Assembly (NCBI GenBank): GCA_963703125.1
Contig: OY969790.1
Span: forward strand, 1,364,001 to 1,428,000
DNA from: MFD04716-140 sp963703125
GTDB lineage: Bacteria; Bacteroidota; Bacteroidia; Flavobacteriales; Flavobacteriaceae
DNA length: 64,000 nucleotides
Direction: 5' to 3'
Each line of letters begins with the position of its first letter. The first letter of the stretch is position 1. The notes under the pieces were generated by a model that ran no database searches, was not told the DNA's origin, and saw only the letters and a list, made by a program, of their open reading frames with translations. Made by a program: the position numbers and the translations under genes. Shown here one piece after another: positions 34,700-42,638 of the stretch.

Positions 34700-34828
34700 C
34701 CGGCACAAAAAGGCGGTGCTACAATTGTTGATTTAGAAACCTATGTAAATAATTTGAAAAATAATTTAAATCCAAATCAAATTGGGTCGGATTGGCAAAC
34801 TAACCCCAATTATGGGAATGCAATCTAA
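34700..34828 (+). pseudogene. 3' remnant of an unidentified gene
   Basis: One frame reads GGATIVDLETYVNNLKNNLN and onward to QTNPNYGNAI before a stop at 34826-34828. It looks like the C-terminal end of a protein, with no start. Its plus-strand orientation is opposite to the flanking genes, and it lies just inside the direct repeat at 34887. It may be the trace of a cargo gene replaced earlier. Confidence 0.4.
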
Positions 34829-34886
34829 GATTAATGATATTAGAGGGTATAGGAGTGTAAACACTTCAGCAAATCAATGTTAAACA

Positions 34887-34931
34887 CGCCACCTAGTTAC
34901 AATTTTACTCGGTGTATTTTTTGGAAGGGGC
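34887..34931 (+). repeat. Direct repeat, right copy
   Basis: The first 25 bp match 30873-30897 exactly, with further similarity to about 34931. The closing stem base pair differs (CGGTGT instead of CGATGT), with a partly compensating change on the left side. Confidence 0.7.
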
Positions 34932-34938
34932 GCATTAT

Positions 34939-36000
34939 CTATATAGTGCGAAATCCATTCTTTTCATTTATGAATTTCACTTCCTCAACATCCTTATTAC
35001 ATCTAGCATTGGTATATAGAATTTCCACTTCCCTTCCATTTAAGGCTATCCCATATCCGAGCGAATCCAATTTATCATTTTCAAATGGGTCAATTGGGAT
35101 ATGAGTTAGAACACCCACCAACATACCATAGTTGTTAATAACAGGCCCACCACTATTTCCACCCTTTACACGAGCATTAATCAATATATAATCTTGACCA
35201 TCTAAATAGGATTTATCATGTCCTATGACATTTCCATTAGAAGACTTTAAAATTGCGTTTATTTCTGCCTGTTCTGCGAATTGAATTGAGTCAAAACCTG
35301 CAATTGGAGGATAACCCATAGTCAAGACTTTGCTTAAAACTTCAGCATTACCTATTCTAATATGCGGAATATCTTTAAAAGGGTTTCCCTTTACTTCAAT
35401 TATTGCCAAATCCTTTCTTTTATCTTTTGATCTCCAAATCTTTTCAATTTCAACAGATGCACCTTGTCCATTGTCAATAAATACAGATTTCTTTTCTTCA
35501 ATACAGTGATACGCTGTAATAATAATATTGTCATTAATTATAAAACAAGTACCAATATCCAATGAATCATCATTCAATTTAACTATTATTGGTTTGACCG
35601 ATTTCTCAAAGTGGTTTCTAATAGATAGAAAACCATTAATTAAAAAATCATAGCTGCCATAATCAGCAAAATCACTATCATAACCGAGGTTAAAATATGA
35701 TTCACCAAAAATTGGAACATTCGCCTTATTGCCTCCTGATATTAACAATCCTTCAGAAACAAGTTTTTGGCAAATCACTTGTAAATTGGTAAGTAATCTA
35801 GTCTCATAACCTTTTCCGTTGCGACCTGGATTTTGAAGTTCCAATTTGTGATATTCAAGAAAATCATCAATACTTTTAATCTGGCTATTTAGGACACCTC
35901 CTCCGGTAGTGTTGAAAAATTTAATTAATTCGGTGGCACCAATTGCAATCTTATTCATAAAAATTTTTATGCTTGAAAATATCCTAATATTTATAAACAA
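34939..36000 (-). CDS. Trypsin-like serine protease with N-terminal adaptor-like region
   Basis: The 353-residue protein has about 150 residues of helical region, partly like effector-associated domains. A chymotrypsin-fold protease follows, with His in IITAYHCIEEK, Asp in RKDLAIIEV and Ser in VKGGNSGGPVIN. No signal peptide is seen, so it acts in the cytoplasm. Trypsin-like effectors occur in several bacterial defence systems next to NTPase sensors. It lies between the STAND gene and the SIR2-like gene on the same strand. Confidence 0.8.
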   Translation of the reverse strand: MFINIRIFSSIKIFMNKIAIGATELIKFFNTTGGGVLNSQIKSIDDFLEYHKLELQNPGRNGKGYETRLLTNLQVICQKLVSEGLLISGGNKANVPIFGESYFNLGYDSDFADYGSYDFLINGFLSIRNHFEKSVKPIIVKLNDDSLDIGTCFIINDNIIITAYHCIEEKKSVFIDNGQGASVEIEKIWRSKDKRKDLAIIEVKGNPFKDIPHIRIGNAEVLSKVLTMGYPPIAGFDSIQFAEQAEINAILKSSNGNVIGHDKSYLDGQDYILINARVKGGNSGGPVINNYGMLVGVLTHIPIDPFENDKLDSLGYGIALNGREVEILYTNARCNKDVEEVKFINEKNGFRTI

Positions 36001-36045
36001 AGCAAGAAACCAATCAAAATATTTGATGTTGTACTATCCATCTGT

Positions 36046-37071
36046 TTACATTCCTAAAGGAATATAGAATTGGTTTAAATTTGATATTGGGATTATACTA
36101 TTACCACCAACAGTTTTTAAGGCTTTTAAAGAAATTATTGTCTCTTTCACATATTCGGCATTAGGATCCTGAATAAAGATTTCTTTTAAATTATTCATTG
36201 ATCTCAATATTTTGTCATCCACCACTTTATTAAAGTACGGAAATGAATACCCAACTATTACCAAGGACTCGGTTTTGTCAACCATTTGACAGATTTTGTC
36301 AATGAACATTTCATATCTCCCACTGTCCCATGCAAAAGTAATGTTACTATTTACTCGATTATCAATGCTTCTAAAATATTCCTTAACACAATTGTTCATT
36401 ACTCCATTGCCTTCATCAATTTCATTAAGGTTGAATTTCTCATCTTTAAAATGACCAAAATCAGCACTTCCATTGATTTTTACCAAATTAAAACCATCCC
36501 AGTTTTCAATATTTCCCATTGGGATTTTTAAGTTCAACTTTCTTCTAACTTCTCCTAATTGTTCTTGTCCGATTTTTGAATACCCAGAATATGCCTTTTC
36601 AATTTGATTGTCATAATTCCAGCTTAGAATATTTATATTCTCTGGAAGTTCTGCTGAAAGTCCGAGTATTGATGCAAAAAAAGAATCATGTCTAAAACTT
36701 ACAGGATTAAATGCCTGTCTATACATAAAGAATGAAGTCAGAATTGCTTTTATCACTATTAATCTATCTGATTCTCCCCTAATTGTCAATCTTTTGGCTA
36801 AGGTGTCGAAACTTGCCAAATTTGCAACTTCATTGGCCAATTCATTTACATTATTAGCCATTTGAATATAACCTTCTAAAGAGGTTAAAGACTTTCCACG
36901 AACAGTATAAAATTTAGAGAATTTCGGAGTATCTCCTTTAGAAATGTATGACCTTAGCTCCGTAGAAAATAGCTTGAGGGCATCGGGAAAATCCTTTACT
37001 AGGGGTAAAGTTCCAAAACTTGCTCCTGCACCAAGAATATAAGTGACTTTTTTGCGTTTTGTTGGCACCAT
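36046..37071 (-). CDS. SIR2-like domain protein (putative defence NADase)
   Basis: The likely start is the ATG at 37069-37071 (MVPTKRKKVTYILGAGAS), which places the Rossmann-fold glycine motif at the N-terminus; a longer open frame upstream lacks similarity. ILSWNYDNQIEKAY and SLVIVGYSFPYFN are the Asn/Asp and later NAD-site segments of SIR2-like proteins. Many SIR2-domain proteins deplete NAD on phage infection. The start codon lies within the right arm-type doublet of the element (37060-37079), so expression could be linked to integrase binding. Confidence 0.78.
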   Translation of the reverse strand: MVPTKRKKVTYILGAGASFGTLPLVKDFPDALKLFSTELRSYISKGDTPKFSKFYTVRGKSLTSLEGYIQMANNVNELANEVANLASFDTLAKRLTIRGESDRLIVIKAILTSFFMYRQAFNPVSFRHDSFFASILGLSAELPENINILSWNYDNQIEKAYSGYSKIGQEQLGEVRRKLNLKIPMGNIENWDGFNLVKINGSADFGHFKDEKFNLNEIDEGNGVMNNCVKEYFRSIDNRVNSNITFAWDSGRYEMFIDKICQMVDKTESLVIVGYSFPYFNKVVDDKILRSMNNLKEIFIQDPNAEYVKETIISLKALKTVGGNSIIPISNLNQFYIPLGM

Positions 37072-37079
37072 GTTGGCAC
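37060..37079 (+). repeat. Right arm-type motif (two TGTTGGCA units)
   Basis: Matches the left doublet (26780-26799) except for C/T changes. It overlaps the start codon of the SIR2-like gene. Confidence 0.5.
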
Positions 37080-37134
37080 AATAGGTAATTGTTAAAGTAT
37101 AAATTACTGTGAATAAAATATTTACAGAATATAA

Positions 37135-37149
37135 TTGTAGCCTCACCAG
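37135..37149 (+). repeat. Right attachment-site repeat
   Basis: Identical to 26624-26638. The extension CACCAGGAATCGAAC is, on the minus strand, like a tRNA T-arm (GTTCGATTCCTGGTG), but no complete tRNA is present; the element probably carries the 3' end of its original target. Confidence 0.7.
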
Positions 37150-37350
37150 GAATCGAACTTTTTTCCTTAGGCACTTTATTTATGGGTGTTTCAAATTTTC
37201 TTTTTTACCATGTTGACGATTTGTGAACTTTATTTAGTGATTTTTTTTCCGTCATACCAAATGTATACAAATTAAGTTAAATCGAAAGTTCGCAAAACAT
37301 GCAAGTAACTATAGCTCTAGGGTTATTGGGCTATACTAACCGTCCCATCG

Positions 37351-37770
37351 CTAGCCAGTGTGCTTTGAATTCTTGTCCATATAACCCTGCCACATGACCA
37401 ATATATATTTATCATTACCGTTCTCGTTTTTTTTCAGGAACCCGTATTCATAGATAAAGAGGTACACTTCTCCTTGTTTATTTTTCCAATAATGGGTGAA
37501 GAACATGGGATCAAAGCCCATATCCAGTAAAAGCTTACATCTTACCGTTACCTTTCCTCCCCTATTGAACTCCTTCATGATCCTTCTGTTGAGCTTTAGT
37601 TGATTATCGACTTTGTTGTAGAACCTATCCGGTCTTTGCTTTTCCTTCTCATATTGATAGGCACTCTTGCACGGGGGATCGCAGAATTTTTTGTCGGACC
37701 TTCCCTCTAATGGCTTGCCGCAATGCAGACATTCTTTATGTATTCTCAAGATAATTGATTTTTTGGACAA
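37351..37770 (-). CDS. Zinc-ribbon protein divergent from the array recombinase
   Basis: The 139-residue protein begins with a zinc-ribbon-like domain: CLHCGKPLEG, then KKFCDPPCKSAYQYE (C-x2-C ... C-x3-C), followed by a basic helical region and an aromatic-rich C-terminus. It is cytoplasmic. It is transcribed away from the array recombinase with a 70-bp shared promoter region, so a regulatory or accessory role in cassette recombination is plausible. I do not recognise a characterised homologue. Confidence 0.7.
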   Translation of the reverse strand: MSKKSIILRIHKECLHCGKPLEGRSDKKFCDPPCKSAYQYEKEKQRPDRFYNKVDNQLKLNRRIMKEFNRGGKVTVRCKLLLDMGFDPMFFTHYWKNKQGEVYLFIYEYGFLKKNENGNDKYILVMWQGYMDKNSKHTG

Positions 37771-37840
37771 TTATACGTATCCTATTCGTATAAGGTACGA
37801 TTAAATCATATGCATACATTATTTTGCAAAAAAAATAATT
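37771..37840. promoter_or_regulatory. Divergent promoter region of zinc-ribbon and recombinase genes
   Basis: This 70-bp region holds a partly palindromic stretch around ACGTATCCTATTCGTATAAG and, before the recombinase, TATTTTGC, which resembles the Bacteroidota -7 element TAnnTTTG. Its short length means the two genes probably share control. Confidence 0.45.
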
Positions 37841-38968
37841 ATGGAACTTCGCAGAAACATCACCTTGAAGCATCTACTTATCGACGATAAAAAGTGTATC
37901 GGTCTCCAGTTCAATTCCGACAAAGTTGTCCAGGCTCTAATCGATAAGCTGCCCAATCCCAATTGGAGCAGGCAATTCGCTATGTTCTACGTTCCAAATA
38001 CCAAGATCAATCTTGAGTTGATATTCAAAACCTTTAAGGGGGTTGCATGGGTAAACGGCAATTACTTTTTTGCAGAACGTCTTATAAATGCCGATAACCC
38101 CAAACCAAGCATCGCTTGTTACAGAAATAGAAAGATAAAAAATGGATACAAAGCCTGTCCTGAAGAATACCTGATGAAACTTGAACTTAAAAGATATTCC
38201 GAAAATACGGTGCGAAATTATGTGTCGTGTTTTGAGTCTTTTATAAACCATTATTATGATGAGGAACCCATAACCTTGAATGAAACGGATGTTCGCAACT
38301 ACCTACAAAAGCTCATCCAAGAAAGAAAATCGAATTCATACATAAACCTGGCGGTCAACAGTATCAAATTCTATTACGAAATCGTGCTGGGAATGCCCAA
38401 TAGGTTCTATTCCATTGAAAGGCCACGAAAACAGAAGCAATTACCAAAAGTTATTTCCAAAGAGGAGATTTTCAAGATTATGGAGAACACCAATAATATT
38501 AAACATAGGTGCATAGTAGGTCTCCTCTACTCCTCCGGACTTCGACGGGGTGAGCTTCTGAACTTGCTGGTGACCGATATCGATAGTAAAAGGATGATTG
38601 TTAATATATTGAATGCAAAAGGGAACAAGGATAGATATAGTGTCCTCAGTCCAAGCATACTCAGAGACCTAAAAACGTACTACAGGGAATATAGACCACT
38701 TAAATATCTTTTCGAAGGTGCATCTGGAAATAAATATAGCGGTTCAAGTGTCATCAATATTATTGATACTGCAGCAAAGAAAGCCGGCATTATGAAGAAA
38801 GTAACACCGCATATGCTACGGCACAGTTTTGCGACCCATCTTTTGGAAAACGGCACCGATATTCGGCACATTCAGCTTCTATTGGGCCATAGTTCCACCA
38901 AAACGACCGAAATTTACACCCACGTAGCGGATCGTTCCTTCATGGACATTAAAGATTTGTTATCTTAG
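37841..38968 (+). CDS. XerC/D-type tyrosine recombinase, candidate integron-like integrase
   Basis: The 375-residue protein has an unusual N-terminal region of about 95 residues (ITLKHLLIDDKKCIGLQF). A SAM-like core-binding domain (about 105-195) and the catalytic domain follow. Catalytic residues are Arg in YSSGLRRGELL, Lys in NAKGNKDR, His324/Arg327 in HMLRHSFATHL, His350 in LLLGHSS and Tyr359 in EIYTHV. The last stretch resembles IntI enzymes, but the roughly 35-residue insertion between the Lys and His/Arg motifs of canonical IntI is absent. It is immediately followed, on the same strand, by an array of cassettes bounded by attC-like sites, so it is the natural candidate for their recombinase. 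Confidence 0.85.
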   Translation: MELRRNITLKHLLIDDKKCIGLQFNSDKVVQALIDKLPNPNWSRQFAMFYVPNTKINLELIFKTFKGVAWVNGNYFFAERLINADNPKPSIACYRNRKIKNGYKACPEEYLMKLELKRYSENTVRNYVSCFESFINHYYDEEPITLNETDVRNYLQKLIQERKSNSYINLAVNSIKFYYEIVLGMPNRFYSIERPRKQKQLPKVISKEEIFKIMENTNNIKHRCIVGLLYSSGLRRGELLNLLVTDIDSKRMIVNILNAKGNKDRYSVLSPSILRDLKTYYREYRPLKYLFEGASGNKYSGSSVINIIDTAAKKAGIMKKVTPHMLRHSFATHLLENGTDIRHIQLLLGHSSTKTTEIYTHVADRSFMDIKDLLS

Positions 38969-39039
38969 TATACATAAGTGGGATATCAACAATGATGCTA
39001 TCCTATTGTTGTAGCCAATGCAAAAAAACGAGAACGTGA
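38969..39039 (+). other. Candidate primary recombination site (attI-like)
   Basis: The 71 bp between the recombinase stop and the first cassette start contain AACAATGATGCTATCC followed by TATTGTTGTAGCC, i.e. a short inverted repeat (AACAAT/ATTGTT) ending in a GTTGTAG core-like heptamer. It lacks the long palindrome of the downstream sites, as expected for an attI rather than an attC. This is position-based inference. Confidence 0.4.
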
Positions 39040-39834
39040 ATGGAAAAAACAACATTTGAAATTACCAAGATGGACTGTCCTTCGGAAGAAAACCTAATCC
39101 GAATGAAATTGGATGGAATTTCAAGTATCAAAAATTTAGACTTTGACATTTCCAACAGAAGACTGACCATTTTCCACAGCGGACAAATTGACCAAATCGA
39201 AAAATCAATTCTCGAACTGAATTTAGGCGGACAAAAACTAACAACTGAGAAAACTGACCAAACAGAGTTTAAAGAGAATTCAAATCAGAAAAAACTTCTT
39301 TGGACAGTTCTTGTCATCAACTTTGCTTTTTTCGTAATCGAAATGACGACTGGACTTATTTCCAAATCAATGGGACTGGTTGCCGACAGCTTGGATATGC
39401 TTGCCGACTCGTTCGTTTATGGAATTAGCCTTTTTGCAGTTGGAGGAACCCTAATAAGAAAAAAACGGATTGCAAAAATTGCGGGATATTTTCAGATAAT
39501 ACTTGCGATTATTGGATTTGTAGAAGTCTTGAGAAGATTTTTCGGAAACGAGAAACTTCCCGATTTTTCAACAATGATTATAGTTTCGATTTTTGCACTT
39601 ATTGCAAACGGAATTTGTCTTTATATTTTGCAAAAGTCAAAGAGCAAAGAAGAAGCACATATGAAAGCGAGTATGATTTTCACTTCGAATGACGTGATTA
39701 TCAATTTGGGAGTAATTATTGCAGGAATTTTAGTGCATTATTTGAGTTCTAATAAACCTGATTTGATTATCGGAACAATAGTTTTCGTTTTGGTAATTCA
39801 AGGAGCGGTACGAATATTAAAACTTGGAAAATAA
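39040..39834 (+). CDS. Cation transporter (CDF-like) with N-terminal metal-binding-like domain, cassette 1
   Basis: The 264-residue protein starts with an HMA-like domain lacking Cys-x2-Cys (EITKMDCPSEENLIRMKL keeps one Cys). About five membrane segments follow, with the CDF metal-site motif DSLDMLADS in one helix and SNDVIINLG in another. Such proteins are annotated as cation transporters (zinc or related metal efflux). First gene of the array, 71 bp after the recombinase, so it may be expressed from the recombinase promoter. Confidence 0.82.
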   Translation: MEKTTFEITKMDCPSEENLIRMKLDGISSIKNLDFDISNRRLTIFHSGQIDQIEKSILELNLGGQKLTTEKTDQTEFKENSNQKKLLWTVLVINFAFFVIEMTTGLISKSMGLVADSLDMLADSFVYGISLFAVGGTLIRKKRIAKIAGYFQIILAIIGFVEVLRRFFGNEKLPDFSTMIIVSIFALIANGICLYILQKSKSKEEAHMKASMIFTSNDVIINLGVIIAGILVHYLSSNKPDLIIGTIVFVLVIQGAVRILKLGK

Positions 39835-39844
39835 AGAAAGCACT

Positions 39845-39978
39845 GGCTACAACATCGGCTATAGCCAATGTGGGCTGAATCGTTAAAAATGAGTATTTTG
39901 CAACTTAATAAACATCCGTAACGGTTGACAAAACCCGTGTCCCAAAACCCACACTGGCCATAGCCACAACCGTTGGCA
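39845..39978 (+). repeat. attC-like site 1
   Basis: GGCTACAAC opens and GTTGGCA closes the site. GGCTATAGCCAATGTGGG on the left pairs with the complement of the right arm (GGCTATGGCCAGTGTGGG on reversal), 16 of 18 positions. Length is 134 bp. Confidence 0.75.
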
Positions 39979-40001
39979 TTCATTAAAAAAGACTACGATA
40001 A

Positions 40002-40844
40002 ATGAGAAATAATAGAAATAGAGTTTTCATTTCTTACAATCACCAAGATAGCTCTATTGCTCACAGAATTTCTGATGCATTACAAAGAGAGAGCATTGAT
40101 GTTGTTTTTGACTATAAAGACATAAGCATTGGTGAAAATGTTTTTGACCAAATTCGGTATATGTATGAGACAAGCGAAACTGTTATGGTATTGTTATCTC
40201 AATCATTATTTGCGTCCGACTATTTCAGATATGAATTTCCTAAATACTTTTTTGACGAAGCACGAAAAAGAAAGGTTAATATAATTCCTGTATTAGTTGA
40301 AAAATGCCAAATACCAAGTGACTTCTTAGAGTATGAAATAATTAATGTTACAAACGACTTCGAAAAAGGATTACAAAAAATCGTTCAAAAACTAAAAATT
40401 ATACCAGAGATTTCATTTGACCGATTTAGTCCAATGGAATTTGAAGAGTTCACTTATGACCTGTTAAAAGCCTATGGATTCAAAAATATTCAACGCGAAC
40501 AGAGAGTAAATGATTTTGGAATTGATTTTATAGCTGAATCCTTTAATAAAGATGCGTTCGGATTTCCTACTAAAGAAGTTTGGATGATAGAAACCAAATT
40601 CTATCGAGAAGAAAGGTTTAGCATTAACTCTCTACACCGAATAATTGAGTCCTTTAATTACATAAATCGTATAGATGCTAAAATTCTACTTATTACAAAT
40701 AGCGTACTGACTTCAGTAGCGGAAGAGTACATTGAAGATGCTCAGCGTAATAGAAATATCGAAATAAAAGTACTTGATGGAGCTAAACTAAAAAAAGTAG
40801 TTTCAAAGCGTAAAAGACTATTAAACAAATATTTCCTAAGATGA
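40002..40844 (+). CDS. TIR-domain/Mrr-type nuclease fusion, cassette 2 gene A
   Basis: The 280-residue protein has an N-terminal TIR domain (RVFISYNHQDSSIAHRISDA, with the probable catalytic Glu78 in SDYFRYEFPKYF). A C-terminal PD-(D/E)XK restriction-endonuclease-like domain follows from about residue 140 (FSPMEFEEFTYDLLKAYGF, FGIDFIAES, VWMIETKFY). TIR domains in bacteria cleave NAD or make signalling nucleotides; the nuclease half would act on DNA. The next gene overlaps by 4 bp (ATGA), so both are translated together. The pair forms a single two-gene cassette and is a candidate anti-phage system. Confidence 0.8.
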   Translation: MRNNRNRVFISYNHQDSSIAHRISDALQRESIDVVFDYKDISIGENVFDQIRYMYETSETVMVLLSQSLFASDYFRYEFPKYFFDEARKRKVNIIPVLVEKCQIPSDFLEYEIINVTNDFEKGLQKIVQKLKIIPEISFDRFSPMEFEEFTYDLLKAYGFKNIQREQRVNDFGIDFIAESFNKDAFGFPTKEVWMIETKFYREERFSINSLHRIIESFNYINRIDAKILLITNSVLTSVAEEYIEDAQRNRNIEIKVLDGAKLKKVVSKRKRLLNKYFLR

Positions 40845-41395
40845 GCCAAGTAAACGATTTCATACAGAGATTGGATGCTTGTCCTTTAGGCAATGCAGGT
40901 TGGTCTCAATTCGAGAATTTATGCACTGAGATTCTTACTTTTCTATTCGTTCCACCATTGAATCCTGCAACAAGACAAGGCAGAACTTATTCGGGTGTAA
41001 ATAGACGTGATGCAATAATGCCGAATAGAAATATAACACCTAATGCAAATGCTAATTCTCAGAATTGGCACCATTTGTATATCGAACTTGATGCTAGAAT
41101 GATATTGTTCGAATTTAAAAACTATGATGCAACTGAAATCGGACACGAAGAAGTTAACCAAACTCGTAACTATATGAACGCTGCAATGGGGCGACTATCT
41201 ATTATGATATGTAGCAAGTCACCAAATGATTCAGCACATAGGCAAAGAAACACTGTATTCAATCAGGATAATAAAGTCATTTTGTTTATGACAAAAGAGC
41301 AACTAAAAGAGATGCTTTTAATAAAGGACAGAAATGAAGACCCTTCTGATTTGATTATGGATTTATTAGAACGATTTTACATTCAACACGAATAA
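40841..41395 (+). CDS. Restriction-endonuclease-like protein, cassette 2 gene B
   Basis: The 184-residue protein carries a possible PD-(D/E)XK core (RRDAIMPNR, then ARMILFEFKNYDATEIGHEE), including the E-x-K of the nuclease fold. Its N-terminus, RLDACPLGNAGWSQFENLCT, matches the start of similar defence nucleases. It overlaps the TIR-nuclease gene by 4 bp, and its stop is followed at once by the attC-like site, as for the last gene of a cassette. Function inferred from motifs only. Confidence 0.7.
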   Translation: MSQVNDFIQRLDACPLGNAGWSQFENLCTEILTFLFVPPLNPATRQGRTYSGVNRRDAIMPNRNITPNANANSQNWHHLYIELDARMILFEFKNYDATEIGHEEVNQTRNYMNAAMGRLSIMICSKSPNDSAHRQRNTVFNQDNKVILFMTKEQLKEMLLIKDRNEDPSDLIMDLLERFYIQHE

Positions 41396-41410
41396 AAAAA
41401 ATAACGAAAT

Positions 41411-42134
41411 GCCAATCGAGTAGACGGCTCCGCCATTGACTGACGGAGTGCGCCTCTCACACCACCGTACGTACGGGTCTCGTATACGGCGGTTCGTAAT
41501 CCATCACTTCAAGGCTCTTTTCACCCTTGAAACTATCCCCTAGTTTAAGCATAGGCTATGAATCATCATTCCTATGCGAATTTTAAAGAGAATCACGTTC
41601 GGTCCTTCGTCGCTTGTGAGACCTCTGATTTTGCTATCAGCTCATTTCCAGCAACTACTATGACCTCTGCTGACTTCTCCATTGAGCTACACGTAGCTTT
41701 GGAGACCTCCCCAGGTAAGAACATCTTCTTTCCCCCGATTCCTGCCGTATCTACATTAATGCATCTTTTGTACTCGTTGGGCGTTACAATGATGTGCTTG
41801 CTTACCCATGCATAAATGCCTCTGTATACGGTTCCTGTTCGTCAGTACCGAGTTTTGTAGTCTCGCTTCCTTCAGATGTAACTTCGCAGTTACCACCCTT
41901 GCGACTTACTAATGGTTCGAGGCGTTACCCCCGCCCATAAGGGACTTGCACCCTCTAGATTAATTAACTACATTTCTGTAGTTAAAAGATGCCCATGCTG
42001 GGCACACACAATGTATATAAAAAATAGGCGAAACAGTGGTAAAATCAAGGCTTTTGGCTCGTATCAAAGTTTGTGCTTAATCGAAAGTGAAGTGCTTCGA
42101 AATCGCCTACTTTTCATATACTAAACCGTTAGCA
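41411..42134 (+). repeat. attC-like site 2, interrupted by ORF-less intron C
   Basis: The left core GCCAA (41411-41415) is separated from CA-ATGTATAT by the intron (41416-42007). The arms ATGTATATAAAAAATAGGCG (from 42011) and TCGCCTACTTTTCATATAC pair with few mismatches, and the site ends GTTAGCA at 42128-42134. Without the intron it would be about 132 bp. Confidence 0.7.
41416..42007 (-). mobile_element. Group II intron C, ORF-less (592 nt)
   Basis: The intron is on the minus strand. Its 5' end (GTGTGCCCAGCATGGGC..., complement of 42007 downwards, about 190 nt) and its 3' end with domains V and VI (complement of about 41500-41416, ending ...CTACTCGAT) match introns A and B closely. The middle is different and shorter and has no reverse transcriptase. 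All the ends needed for splicing appear present. It may be mobilised in trans by the maturase of intron A or B. Confidence 0.8.
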
Positions 42135-42152
42135 ACAACCTAAACAAACCTT

Positions 42153-42626
42153 ATGCAAAAAACAATATTCATCGGAATTTTAGCCCTATTTGTCCAATTT
42201 GGTTATTCCCAAGAAAAAGTCGAACTAAACCAAACTGAAAAAAATATGGAAAAAACATCAATTTTAGGTTTAAGAACCACCATTTACAAAGTTAGCGACA
42301 TGGAAAAGGCTCGAGATTGGTATGCAAAAGCATTTGAAACAAAAGCATATTTTGACGAACCATATTATGTTGGTTTCAACATTGGTGGATACGAATTGGG
42401 ACTTCAACCAGAAGAAGGAGCAATAGGCGAAAAAACAGAAAGTGTTGTCTCATATTGGGGAGTTGAGAAAATCCAAGAAGTATATGACCGACTTATATCA
42501 TTGGGAGCAACGGAAAACGAAAAACCATACAATACAGGTGGTGAAATGATGACCGCAACGCTAAAAGACCCATTTGGAAACGTAATCGGACTTATTTACA
42601 ACCCTTATTTCAAGCTTAAAGAATAG
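42153..42626 (+). CDS. VOC (glyoxalase/bleomycin-resistance fold) protein, cassette 3 gene A
   Basis: Either a 157-residue protein with signal peptide (GILALFVQFGYSQ) or, from the internal ATG at 42246, a 126-residue cytoplasmic VOC protein of the usual size (LGLRTTIYKVSDMEKARDWY ... LKDPFGNVIGLIYNPYF). The signal-peptide version is read as annotated because a clear leader and cleavage site exist. VOC proteins bind metals and act on diverse small molecules; the substrate is unknown. Confidence 0.75.
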   Translation: MQKTIFIGILALFVQFGYSQEKVELNQTEKNMEKTSILGLRTTIYKVSDMEKARDWYAKAFETKAYFDEPYYVGFNIGGYELGLQPEEGAIGEKTESVVSYWGVEKIQEVYDRLISLGATENEKPYNTGGEMMTATLKDPFGNVIGLIYNPYFKLKE

Positions 42627-42638
42627 CATATTGGAATT

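Larger units (their letters stand above)
26624..37149. mobile_element. Integrative element carrying defence-like genes
   Basis: A 15-bp direct repeat (TTGTAGCCTCACCAG) occurs at 26624-26638 and 37135-37149. A tyrosine recombinase gene begins about 200 bp inside the left copy. Both ends also carry a similar 20-bp double motif (26780-26799 and 37060-37079). Between these lie small accessory genes (28.1-30.7 kb, plus strand) and a minus-strand block of defence-like genes (31.0-37.1 kb). No conjugation genes are visible, so it would need a helper or move as a simple genomic island. Confidence 0.75.

Noticed and set aside
37135..37160. tRNA gene at the right end of the integrative element
   Set aside because: Only a T-arm-like piece is visible on the minus strand; no anticodon or D arm precedes it.
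37841..38968. Canonical integron integrase IntI
   Set aside because: The extra segment between the catalytic Lys and His/Arg motifs of IntI is absent, so I call it XerC/D-like with an integron-like role by context.
41558..42124. Protein-coding ORFs at 41558-41815 and 41912-42124
   Set aside because: Both fall within the ORF-less group II intron, antisense to it, and the latter is shared as noncoding sequence with introns A and B.
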